From Longimicrobium sp. (lineage in GTDB: Bacteria; Gemmatimonadota; Gemmatimonadetes; Longimicrobiales; Longimicrobiaceae): a stretch of DNA of 5,372 nt. The position numbers were made by a program, and so were the translations under genes. The stretch covers positions 1 to 5,372 of the forward strand of contig JAUJMI010000279.1 of assembly GCA_030446945.1 (NCBI GenBank). The letters are read 5' to 3'. This document shows positions 1-5,220 of this stretch, one piece after another; positions within the stretch are counted from its first letter, which is position 1, and each line of letters starts with the position of its first letter. The notes below the pieces were generated by a model. It was not told where the DNA came from. It made no database searches and worked only from the letters and a program-made list of their open reading frames with translations.

Positions 1-609
1 GACTGGCTTCGATGGGCGCGCCGCATCCACGCGCTGGCGCAGAACGGCTCCGCGTACACCGAGGGCGTCTTCGACCGCGAGCGCTACGCGGAGCTGAAGA
101 CCATCGCGGCCGCGATGATGGCCGCGTACGGCGACACGGCGCCCGAGCGCGTGCTGGATTTGTGGGCGATGGAACAAGGGTACGCCACGCCCAAGGTGGA
201 CGTGCGCGCCGCCGCCTTTCGCGGCGGCGAGATCCTGCTGGTGAGGGAGCGCGCGGACGGGCGCTGGGCACTCCCCGGCGGGTGGGCGGACGTGGGGGAC
301 ACGCCCGCGCAGTGCGTGGAGCGCGAGGTGCTGGAGGAGGCGGGGCTCACCGTGCGCGCCACCCACCTGGTCGCGGTGCACGACGGCAGCCGCAACGGCC
401 ACCCGCCGCGGCCGTTCCACGTCTACAAGCTCCTCTTCCTGTGCGAGCTGGTGGGCGGCGTCGCCACCACCAGCATCGAGACGGACGAGGTCGCCTTCTT
501 CGCCGAAGACGACCTCCCGCCGCTCTCTCTCGGGCGCATCAACGAGGGGCAGATCGCGCTCTGCTTCCAGCACATGCGCGATCCCGCAATGCCGAGCGAG
601 TTCGACTGA
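1..609 (+). CDS. Nudix hydrolase with Nudix N-terminal extension (5'-truncated by the window edge)
   Basis: Predicted to hydrolyse a nucleoside diphosphate linked to another moiety (ADP-ribose or nucleotide-sugar type) in the cytoplasm, using a divalent metal. The substrate cannot be read from the sequence. The frame is open from base 1 and gives 202 residues before TGA. Residues 1-55 (start DWLRWARRIHALAQNG, then YTEGVFDRERY) match the helical Nudix_N extension found in a subset of Nudix proteins. These usually begin within a few residues of this motif, so little is missing. The Nudix fold follows from about residue 64. Its Nudix box at residues 94-116 reads GWADVGD, seven residues, then REVLEEAGL. 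The metal-binding RE..EE residues (R108, E109, E112, E113) are intact, but the first Glu of the classic G-x5-E is Asp100. Internal ATGs at 115 and 118 would cut off the N-terminal domain and are not chosen. It converges on the PheT-like gene. Family assignment is secure; specificity is unknown. Confidence 0.93.
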   Translation, partial: DWLRWARRIHALAQNGSAYTEGVFDRERYAELKTIAAAMMAAYGDTAPERVLDLWAMEQGYATPKVDVRAAAFRGGEILLVRERADGRWALPGGWADVGDTPAQCVEREVLEEAGLTVRATHLVAVHDGSRNGHPPRPFHVYKLLFLCELVGGVATTSIETDEVAFFAEDDLPPLSLGRINEGQIALCFQHMRDPAMPSEFD

Positions 610-617
610 ACAGCGGG

Positions 618-701
618 CTCACACAGAGACACGGAGCCGCAGAGAGGACGGCAAAAGGAAGTTCTCTGTGGCTTGTAGTTGCTCTGTGTTCTCTGTGTGA
701 G
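618..701. repeat. Long imperfect hairpin between convergent genes, 'cacagagacacggag' type
   Basis: Bases 618-629 (ctcacacagaga) pair perfectly with 690-701 (tctctgtgtgag). After a one-base bulge at 689, eight more pairs follow (630-637 with 681-688, one a G-T wobble). An inner stem of 640-645 (cagaga) with 663-668 (tctctg) encloses a purine-rich, A-containing loop. The element fills nearly the whole gap between the stop of the Nudix gene (609) and the stop of the PheT-like gene (707), where a bidirectional terminator would sit. The 'cacagagacacggag' wording resembles an intergenic repeat that I recall from many genomes of Gemmatimonadota and other environmental phyla. That makes a dispersed REP- or MITE-like origin likely, but copy number cannot be judged from one window. 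Confidence 0.75.
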
Positions 702-706
702 GCTGT

Positions 707-1255
707 TTACCGCTCGCGGCGCTTGCCTGTGGTGAGCGCTTCCACCACCTCGTCGGGCGAAGGGTTGCCGGCGATCGCGAACACGATGCCGTCGACGCGC
801 ATGGCGTCGGGGAGCGGGGTGCCGGGGACGAGATCACCGCTCAGGGCGAGGAGGCCGTCGTGGTCGGTGCCCAGCTCCAGCTCGTCCGCGGAGCCGAGCA
901 TCCCTTCGGAGACTTCGCCGCGCAGCTTGCCGCGCTTGATCTTCGTGCCGTTCGGGAGAGTGGTGCCGCTGCGGACGAGGGGGTAGTACGCCCCCGCCTC
1001 CACGTTCGCGGCGCCCGTCACGATCTGGAGCCGCTGCTCGGTACCGTCGTTGACCGAGCAGACCTTGAGGCGGTCCGCGTTGGGGTGCTGCGTCACGGAG
1101 TCGACGTGCGCCACCACGATCGGGCGCAGCAGCTCGGCGAGCGGGACGGTGCGCTCCACGTCGAACCCGAGATCGCGCAGGCGGGCGGCCACCTCGTCGG
1201 CGCTGTCGGGAAGGGTCGGAATGCGGGAGCGGAGGTAAAGCAGGCTCAGGTTCAC
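707..1255 (-). CDS. Stand-alone PheT-like N-terminal tRNA-binding (EMAP-II/OB-fold) protein
   Basis: Resembles only the first part of phenylalanyl-tRNA synthetase beta chain. The N-terminus NLSLLYLRSRIPTLPDSADE, followed by LRDLGFDVE, fits the PheT start. Residues 46-150 then follow the B2 tRNA-binding OB fold: HPNADRLKVC at 57-66, IVTGAANV at 78-85, PNGTKIKRGKLRG at 101-113 and SEGMLGSADELEL at 116-128. The protein ends at residue 182, whereas PheT is about 800 residues, so B3/B4, B5 and the catalytic-like core are absent. Where PheT has its TPNR segment, this protein has AGNPSPDEVVEAL and a basic tail. I chose the GTG at 1255. It gives the PheT-like start, and a GGAG sits six bases upstream. 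An in-frame ATG at 1267 would add only MESA and has no clear ribosome-binding site. Likely role: RNA binding, perhaps as a tRNA chaperone or trans-editing partner, comparable in concept to YtpR or CsaA. It is last in the cysK cluster. A fossil of a truncated pheT is the main alternative. Confidence 0.8.
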   Translation of the reverse strand: MNLSLLYLRSRIPTLPDSADEVAARLRDLGFDVERTVPLAELLRPIVVAHVDSVTQHPNADRLKVCSVNDGTEQRLQIVTGAANVEAGAYYPLVRSGTTLPNGTKIKRGKLRGEVSEGMLGSADELELGTDHDGLLALSGDLVPGTPLPDAMRVDGIVFAIAGNPSPDEVVEALTTGKRRER

Positions 1256-1267
1256 GGCGGACTCCAT
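1256..1267 (-). promoter_or_regulatory. Shine-Dalgarno deciding a GTG start for the PheT-like gene
   Basis: On the minus strand the sequence is atGGAGtccgcc followed by GTG AAC CTG. The GGAG lies six bases before the GTG, an ideal spacing. It overlaps the competing upstream ATG, which itself is preceded by gcgtcccaaaccgc with no convincing ribosome-binding site. This favours the GTG as start. Confidence 0.65.
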
Positions 1268-1319
1268 GCGGTTTGGGACGCGCAATCGGCCCGAAGCTAC
1301 CATCCCCGCCGCCGCGCGG

Positions 1320-1766
1320 CTACGCCCCCGCGGCCTCTTCCGTGCCGGCCAGTCGGGTGGCGAGCTGCTCGAGCGCCGACACGATGGGGCGAACGGGGCG
1401 GAGCGCGCCGCCGGCCTGAATGCTCAGCGAATCGAAGTGGAAGGCGCGCACCAGCGACTCGTCGTCGATGGTGATCAGGTCCAACAGCGGCGAGATCTGC
1501 CCCGGCGAGAGCGGCGACGCGTCGTCCAGGCCCAGCACGGAGCGCAGCTGCTCCGCCTCCGCCGCGCCGTACCTGTCGGTCATGCGCCGCCCGAAGCGCC
1601 AGAGCAGGTACGTCACCTTGAGCGACAGGTGGATCAGCGACTGCGCCAGGTACGGCGGCTCCCGGTCGGTGGGGGAGCTGTGGTCGAGCTGCGACGCGGC
1701 GTCGAGCGCGGCGTGGCAGAGGAACTCCACCTCCCGCCGGAGCTGCACGTAGCGAACGACGTTCAT
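1320..1766 (-). CDS. Conserved-looking hypothetical protein, 148 aa, mainly alpha-helical
   Basis: I do not recognise this protein. The frame runs from ATG (1766) to TAG (1320) with strongly GC-biased third positions, as in the neighbouring genes. An AAGG six bases before the ATG is an acceptable ribosome-binding site. The protein begins MNVVRYVQLRREVEFLCHAA. It has likely helices at about 5-26, 38-62 (LAQSLIHLSLKVTYLLWRF, then basic GRR) and 66-77, and again near the C-terminus (VSALEQLATRLA). There is no signal peptide. The 38-58 helix is moderately hydrophobic, but it holds H and K and is probably not a membrane span. The central part is acidic (LDDASPL, ITIDDESLV), followed by HFDSLSIQ. 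No catalytic motif is evident. It lies 40 nt after cysK and 64 nt before the PheT-like gene on the same strand, so it is probably co-transcribed with both. The gene looks real; its function is unknown. Confidence 0.75.
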   Translation of the reverse strand: MNVVRYVQLRREVEFLCHAALDAASQLDHSSPTDREPPYLAQSLIHLSLKVTYLLWRFGRRMTDRYGAAEAEQLRSVLGLDDASPLSPGQISPLLDLITIDDESLVRAFHFDSLSIQAGGALRPVRPIVSALEQLATRLAGTEEAAGA

Positions 1767-1789
1767 GGGGCGCCTTGGGGAGATGGGCC

Positions 1790-1831
1790 GGGCGCGGAGC
1801 CGGCGCTCAGGCCGGCACCGGCTCCGTGCCC
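1790..1831 (-). other. Hairpin enclosing the cysK stop codon
   Basis: Bases 1795-1803 (cggagccgg) pair perfectly with 1818-1826 (ccggctccg). Four more pairs lie beyond a single mismatched position: 1790-1793 with 1828-1831, the mismatch being A-C in the minus-strand RNA. The 14-nt loop contains the cysK TGA. No T-run follows on the minus strand. It could be a weak intra-operon terminator, an mRNA-stabilising structure, or a chance result of GC-rich C-terminal codons. Confidence 0.35.
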
Positions 1832-2805
1832 CGGATCGCCTCGTCCAGCTCCGGGTAGTCCGGATCGGGAAGCTCGGTGAACACGGGGTTCGAGAGGTAC
1901 CGCTCGCCGAAGTCGCAGACGATGGAGACGATCAGCTTCCCCTCGTTCTCCGGCCGCGCCGCGATCTGGAGCGCCGCCCAGGTGATGGAGCCGGACGAGA
2001 TCCCGGCGAAGATCGCCTCCTCGCGCGCCAGGCGCCGGGCCGTGTCGATGGCGTCGTCGTTGGTGACGCGCACCACCTCGTCGTAGATGGAGGTGTCCAG
2101 GTTGCCCGGGACGAAGCCGGGCCCGATCCCCTGCTGCTTGTGCGGCGACGGCTCGCCGCCGGAAAGCACCGGGCTCTCCGCCGGCTCCACCGCCACGATG
2201 CGGATCCCCGGCTTGCGCTCGCGCAGGTAACGGCCCGCGCCCGTGATGGTTCCCCCCGTCCCGATCCCGCTGACGAAGACGTCCACCCCGCCCGCCGTGT
2301 CCTCCCAGATCTCCGGGCCCGTGGTGCGGTAGTGGATCGCGGGGTTGGCCGGATTGTCAAACTGCCGCGGCATCCACGCGCTCCCTCCCAGCCGCGCCGC
2401 GATCTCCTCCGCGCGCGCGATGGCGCCCTTGATCCCCTTGGGCCCCTCCGTGAGCACCACCCGCGCGCCTAGAGCGCGCAGCATGTTGCGGCGCTCGATC
2501 GTCATCGTCTCCGGCATCACGAAGATGCAGCGGTAGCCGAGTGCGGCGGCCACGTACGCCAGCCCGATCCCCGTGTTGCCGCTGGTGGGCTCCACCACTA
2601 CCATCCCGGGGCGCAGCCCGCCGGCGTCGATGGCGTCGCGCAGGATGGCGTAGCCGATGCGGTCCTTGACCGAGTTGAAGGGGTTGAACCCCTCGTGCTT
2701 CACCACCACGCGGCCGGGAAGGCCCTGGCCCAGCCGGTTGAGCTGGATCAGCGGCGTGTCGCCCACCGTCTCCGTCACGTCGGTATAGATGCGCCCGCGC
2801 GCCAT
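1807..2805 (-). CDS. cysK: Cysteine synthase (O-acetylserine sulfhydrylase), PLP-dependent
   Basis: Makes L-cysteine from O-acetylserine and sulfide in the cytoplasm, the last step of sulfur assimilation. The 332 residues are close to the usual length of about 310-330. The fold-type II PLP signature is complete. NSVKDRIG holds the PLP lysine K47, EPTSGNTGIG at 72-81 is the substrate-binding asparagine loop, and GIGTGGTITGAG at 180-191 is the phosphate-binding loop. HKQQGIGPGFVP at 222-233 corresponds to the CysK HKIQGIGAGF stretch, and GISSGS at 268-273 carries the serine that contacts the PLP ring nitrogen. The late FGERYLS is also typical. There is no C-terminal CBS pair, which argues against cystathionine beta-synthase. 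The start at 2805 is chosen because AGAGGAG lies six bases upstream and the product starts MARGRIYTDVTETVGDTPLI. The open frame continues 25 codons upstream without a good start signal. It heads a probable three-gene operon. A CysM-like or O-phosphoserine-using variant cannot be excluded. Confidence 0.97.
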   Translation of the reverse strand: MARGRIYTDVTETVGDTPLIQLNRLGQGLPGRVVVKHEGFNPFNSVKDRIGYAILRDAIDAGGLRPGMVVVEPTSGNTGIGLAYVAAALGYRCIFVMPETMTIERRNMLRALGARVVLTEGPKGIKGAIARAEEIAARLGGSAWMPRQFDNPANPAIHYRTTGPEIWEDTAGGVDVFVSGIGTGGTITGAGRYLRERKPGIRIVAVEPAESPVLSGGEPSPHKQQGIGPGFVPGNLDTSIYDEVVRVTNDDAIDTARRLAREEAIFAGISSGSITWAALQIAARPENEGKLIVSIVCDFGERYLSNPVFTELPDPDYPELDEAIRGTEPVPA

Positions 2806-2820
2806 CGGCGGCTCCTCTGC
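2806..2820 (-). promoter_or_regulatory. Strong Shine-Dalgarno of cysK
   Basis: The minus strand reads gcAGAGGAGccgccg directly before ATG. AGAGGAG six bases from the start is the strongest ribosome-binding site in the window. It fixes the cysK start at 2805 rather than at the longer open-frame start. Confidence 0.75.
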
Positions 2821-2828
2821 TTGTAAAG

Positions 2829-2847
2829 GGGAGGCGCGGTGCCTCCC
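2829..2847 (-). promoter_or_regulatory. 7-bp GC-rich hairpin in the presumed cysK leader
   Basis: Bases 2829-2835 (gggaggc) and 2841-2847 (gcctccc) form a perfect stem with a 5-nt loop. It lies 23 bases upstream of the cysK start codon and just before its ribosome-binding site. On the minus strand it is followed by ctttac rather than a T-run, so it is a weak candidate for attenuation or leader structure. Nothing resembles a known cysteine-related riboswitch. Confidence 0.35.
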
Positions 2848-2928
2848 GATTCGCTGCCGGTTTCGAAGATCCCGCCGCACTCCGACCTACGCAAGGGCGG
2901 CGGATTCAAACCATCGGGCCATTCGCGG

Positions 2929-2945
2929 TGTCGAATCGTTCGACA
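2929..2945. promoter_or_regulatory. Operator-like 17-bp dyad between divergent genes
   Basis: TGTCGAA-tcg-TTCGACA has perfect 7-bp arms around a 3-bp centre. It lies 47 bp before the DUF4097 ATG and about 123 bp from the cysK ATG, in the only divergent promoter region of the window. The arm length and position suit binding of a dimeric transcription factor. I see no regulator gene in the window, and I cannot assign the site to a family. No clear -35/-10 pair is visible on either side. Confidence 0.45.
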
Positions 2946-2992
2946 GGCAGCGGGAAGCAGCCCGCGCCGCCCCGCCCTACTGGAGAACCACC

Positions 2993-3808
2993 ATGCGTCC
3001 CCGTACCCTTCTCGCCGCCGCACCCGTGCTCACCCTCCTCCTCTCTGCCGGGGCCGCGGCGCAGGATCTCTCCGGCGATTGGCTGCAGCGCTGCCGTGAA
3101 GGCCGCAACTCGGACTCGCCCCGCACCGAGCGCGACTGCGAGGTGCGCGAGTCGCGGCTCTCCGCCCGCCCGCGGCTCTCGGTGGACGGCGGCGGCAACG
3201 GCGGCGTGACGGTGACGGGGTGGAACGAGGGCGGCATCCTGGTGCGCGCCCGCGTGCAGGCCAATGCCCGCTCGCGCGAGGAAGCACGTGCGATCGCGCG
3301 GCAGGTGCGGGTGAGCACGGAAGGCGGCGAGGTGCGCGCCACCGGGCCGGAAAGGCGCGAGGGGCACTCCTGGTCGGTAAGCTACGAGGTCTTCGTCCCG
3401 CGCCGCACTGGGCTCGACCTGGAGACCACCAACGGCGGCATCGCCGTGGAGCGCGTCTCGGGGGAGATGCGGCTCCAGGCGCGCAACGGGCCCATCTCGC
3501 TGCGCGGCGTGGGCGGCAACGTGCACGCCCGCACCTCCAACGGACCCCTGCGCGTGGTGCTGGAGGGGGATCGCTGGGCCGGCCAGGGTCTGGACGCCGA
3601 GACGCGCAACGGGCCGGTCACCCTCGAGGTGCCGGACGGCTACTCCGCGAGCCTGGAGACGGGCACGGTGAACGGACCGATGAACTTCGACATCCCCGTG
3701 CGCGTCCAGGGCCGCATCTCGCGCCGCATCCAGACCGAGCTCGGCCGCGGCGGCGCGCCCATCCGCGTCGTGACCACCAACGGGCCGGTGACGGTACGCG
3801 GCATCTGA
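2993..3808 (+). CDS. Secreted DUF4097-type beta-strand repeat protein
   Basis: A predicted exported protein of 271 residues. It starts MRPRTLL, followed by a hydrophobic core and ending SAGAAAQ, a classical signal peptide with probable cleavage after AAA or AAAQ (about residue 23 or 24). Mature residues 25-56 contain two cysteines (C34, C49) that could form a disulfide. From about residue 60 the protein is a ladder of short beta strands. T/R-x-N-G turns occur at N147, N165, N183, N206, N227 and N263, mostly followed by P and a strand such as ISLRGV, LRVVLEG, VTLEV or VTVRGI. This is the pattern of DUF4097 'putative adhesin' proteins, which are thought to form a beta-helix-like solenoid; no reaction is established for them. 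The ATG at 2993 has GGAG seven bases upstream and begins the signal peptide. The gene is transcribed divergently from cysK and ends before two hairpins. Cell-surface or periplasmic localisation is inferred. Confidence 0.88.
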   Translation: MRPRTLLAAAPVLTLLLSAGAAAQDLSGDWLQRCREGRNSDSPRTERDCEVRESRLSARPRLSVDGGGNGGVTVTGWNEGGILVRARVQANARSREEARAIARQVRVSTEGGEVRATGPERREGHSWSVSYEVFVPRRTGLDLETTNGGIAVERVSGEMRLQARNGPISLRGVGGNVHARTSNGPLRVVLEGDRWAGQGLDAETRNGPVTLEVPDGYSASLETGTVNGPMNFDIPVRVQGRISRRIQTELGRGGAPIRVVTTNGPVTVRGI

Positions 3809-3831
3809 TCCGGGCTGGCTGGGCAACTGCA

Positions 3832-3881
3832 TCTCACGCGGAGGCGCGGAGGACATCGGTGCTCCCCTCCGACACGTGAGA
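3832..3881. repeat. Imperfect inverted repeat downstream of the DUF4097 gene
   Basis: Bases 3832-3838 (tctcacg) pair with 3875-3881 (cgtgaga). After a 3-nt bulge (aca), 3839-3844 (cggagg) pair with 3866-3871 (cctccg). The left arm text 'tctcacgcggaggcgcggagg' resembles the 'cacagagacacggag' arms at 618-701, suggesting a related degraded repeat. It starts 24 bases after the stop at 3808 and may contribute to termination. Confidence 0.5.
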
Positions 3882-3909
3882 GTCGCGAGATTCCGATGGA
3901 AAGGGCATA

Positions 3910-3935
3910 GGGCCGCGACTTCAGTGTCGCGGCCC
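3910..3935. terminator. Perfect 10-bp GC-rich hairpin, probable terminator
   Basis: Bases 3910-3919 (gggccgcgac) pair perfectly with 3926-3935 (gtcgcggccc) around a 6-nt loop (ttcagt). It lies 101 bases past the DUF4097 stop and just downstream of the minus-strand gene remnant, so it could end transcription from both sides. It lacks a T-run on either strand, as is common in very GC-rich genomes, so termination activity is inferred. Confidence 0.6.
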
Positions 3936-3992
3936 CACCATTGGCGCCAGTTGGCACGCATCGGGTACTAAGCGCCGGCCGCAACCGCGCGA

Positions 3993-4245
3993 TCATCCCC
4001 CCGCTTCCTCCATGACGTGCCGGCGCCGCGCCAAACCGGACCACGCTGTAAGTGATCGGCTTGGGACCACGCACAAGCCGCGGGAGAAACACGGTGGCTC
4101 CGCTCAGTTCCCCGAGCCGAGATAGCCGCTGCACACGTTCGGGCTGCCAGGGATCTGAGACGCGGATTCGCTGAAGTAGCTCACGGGCCAACTCTCGGCT
4201 TCGGGTTGCGGCGGCGTTCCACTCTGGATCGCCCTCCGCAACAAC
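3993..4245 (-). pseudogene. Possible decayed or 5'-truncated gene, unknown product
   Basis: Reading leftward from just after a TAG at 4246-4248, an open stretch of 83 codons has protein-like character. It includes AEGDPEWNAAATRSRELARE, then LLQRIRVSDPWQPERVQRLS, and later ATVFLPRLVRG and VVRFGAAPARHGG. There is no ATG in the stretch, only a TTG at 4191 without a clear ribosome-binding site, and the upstream part is missing. The in-frame reading runs on through the 3910-3935 hairpin and antisense into the DUF4097 gene, which is implausible for a real C-terminus. One base less in the run of six C at 3997-4002 would place a TGA at 3995-3993, a natural end before the hairpin. This pattern suits a gene relic with a lost 5' end and a homopolymer frameshift, but ordinary noncoding GC-rich sequence could produce it. 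I do not recognise the family. Confidence 0.25.
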
Positions 4246-4310
4246 CTAACCTGATCCGTCTTTTCCGACAGTACCTAAAACAAACGTCCCTCTTACGCCT
4301 ACTGGAGCAC
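4241..4310. other. Low-GC patch within the 3809-4384 intergenic region
   Basis: By hand count 34 of 70 bases are G or C (about 49%), against roughly 70% in the flanking genes. The stretch includes tacctaaaacaaac. It carries no gene that I can support. It could hold the promoter of the EVE gene, whose start is 75 bases away, or that of a leftward gene, or it could be a boundary of inserted DNA. No convincing -35/-10 pair was found on either strand. Confidence 0.4.
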
Positions 4311-4384
4311 GTGCTTGATCGCGCGGGCTCGATGCGCCATCATTCCAGCCGGAACCGACCTCTTGACGCGGATGCGGTGAAGCC

Positions 4385-4849
<465 letters not shown>

Positions 4850-4890
4850 GTGCGGGCGCGGCAGCCCCCCACCCCGCTCGTCACCTCGCT

Positions 4891-4923
4891 GCCCCTTCCC
4901 CAACAACAACCTGGGGGAGGGGC
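4891..4923 (+). terminator. Strong 11-bp hairpin after the EVE gene, probable terminator
   Basis: Bases 4891-4901 (gccccttcccc) pair with 4913-4923 (gggggaggggc), eleven pairs with one G-T wobble, around an 11-nt loop (aacaacaacct). Its position 41 bases past the EVE stop suits a terminator. No T-run follows. The sequence is also of a kind that I recall as dispersed in Longimicrobium-like intergenic DNA, so it may be a repeat serving as a terminator. Confidence 0.6.
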
Positions 4924-4956
4924 GCACGCACGGGCCTGTGCGGTAGGGCAGCACTG

Positions 4957-5163
4957 GCGCGGCCCCTTTGACTTGTCATCCTGAAGCGCTTCTCCGCCCT
5001 CGCACGGCCCCGGGACTCTGGCGCGGAGCGCAAGGATCTACTGCGCGTTGCGAGGGGCTTCGGTGACGCGGCATCCCCGACCTGCCGCCGCTAGATTCTT
5101 CGGCCGCCGCCACCTACGCCGACGGCGACGCGAGCTCCCCCAGGATGACAGAAGGGGTGGCGC
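4957..5163. repeat. Large nested inverted-repeat element ('tgtcatcctg ... caggatgaca')
   Basis: Several arm pairs nest around one centre. They are 4957-4960 with 5160-5163 (gcgc), 4963-4968 (cccctt) with 5152-5157 (aagggg), 4974-4983 (tgtcatcctg) with 5141-5150 (caggatgaca), 5032-5040 (aaggatcta) with 5092-5100 (tagattctt, one wobble), and an inner gggg/cccc pair at 5054-5057 and 5075-5078. No open frame with coding character spans it. The 'tcatcctga ... aaggatct' wording resembles a widespread bacterial intergenic palindromic element that I recall from several phyla. Transposase-dependent (MITE-like) spread is possible but not shown here. Confidence 0.65.
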
Positions 5164-5193
5164 GGCGCGCTTCCCGCTCACGGCCGCAAACCC

Positions 5194-5217
5194 ACGCACT
5201 CACGCACCCACGCACTT
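5194..5217. repeat. Three-copy 8-bp tandem repeat (acgcacNN)
   Basis: acgcactc, acgcaccc and acgcactt follow each other without spacing, just before the stop codon of the last minus-strand gene. The units are too short and too few for a CRISPR array. This looks like low-complexity or slippage-derived intergenic sequence. Confidence 0.6.
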
Positions 5218-5220
5218 CCG

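Noticed and set aside
12..986. Long plus-strand open frame (324 codons)
   Set aside because: It is an out-of-frame shadow of the Nudix gene, rich in R/G/A, that then runs through the intergenic hairpin and antisense into the PheT-like gene.
860..2472. Three long overlapping plus-strand open frames (860-1474, 1266-1880, 1765-2472)
   Set aside because: They are antisense to the PheT-like, hypothetical and cysK genes, with R/A/G-rich products. The minus-strand genes have family matches or better start signals.
2806..2992. Classical sigma-70 promoters for cysK and the DUF4097 gene
   Set aside because: The best pairs, such as TTGCGT with GATCTT at 17 bp on the minus strand, match consensus too poorly to annotate.
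3220..3879. Second plus-strand frame across the DUF4097 gene
   Set aside because: It is an R/G/A-rich frameshadow of the DUF4097 gene and lacks the signal peptide and ribosome-binding site.
2906..3961. Long minus-strand open frame (351 codons)
   Set aside because: It is antisense to the whole DUF4097 gene, crosses the hairpin at 3910-3935, and has a low-complexity H/A/R/G/V composition typical of the antisense of GC-rich coding DNA.
5194..5217. CRISPR-like repeat
   Set aside because: The three 8-bp units are contiguous with no spacers, so this is a short tandem repeat.
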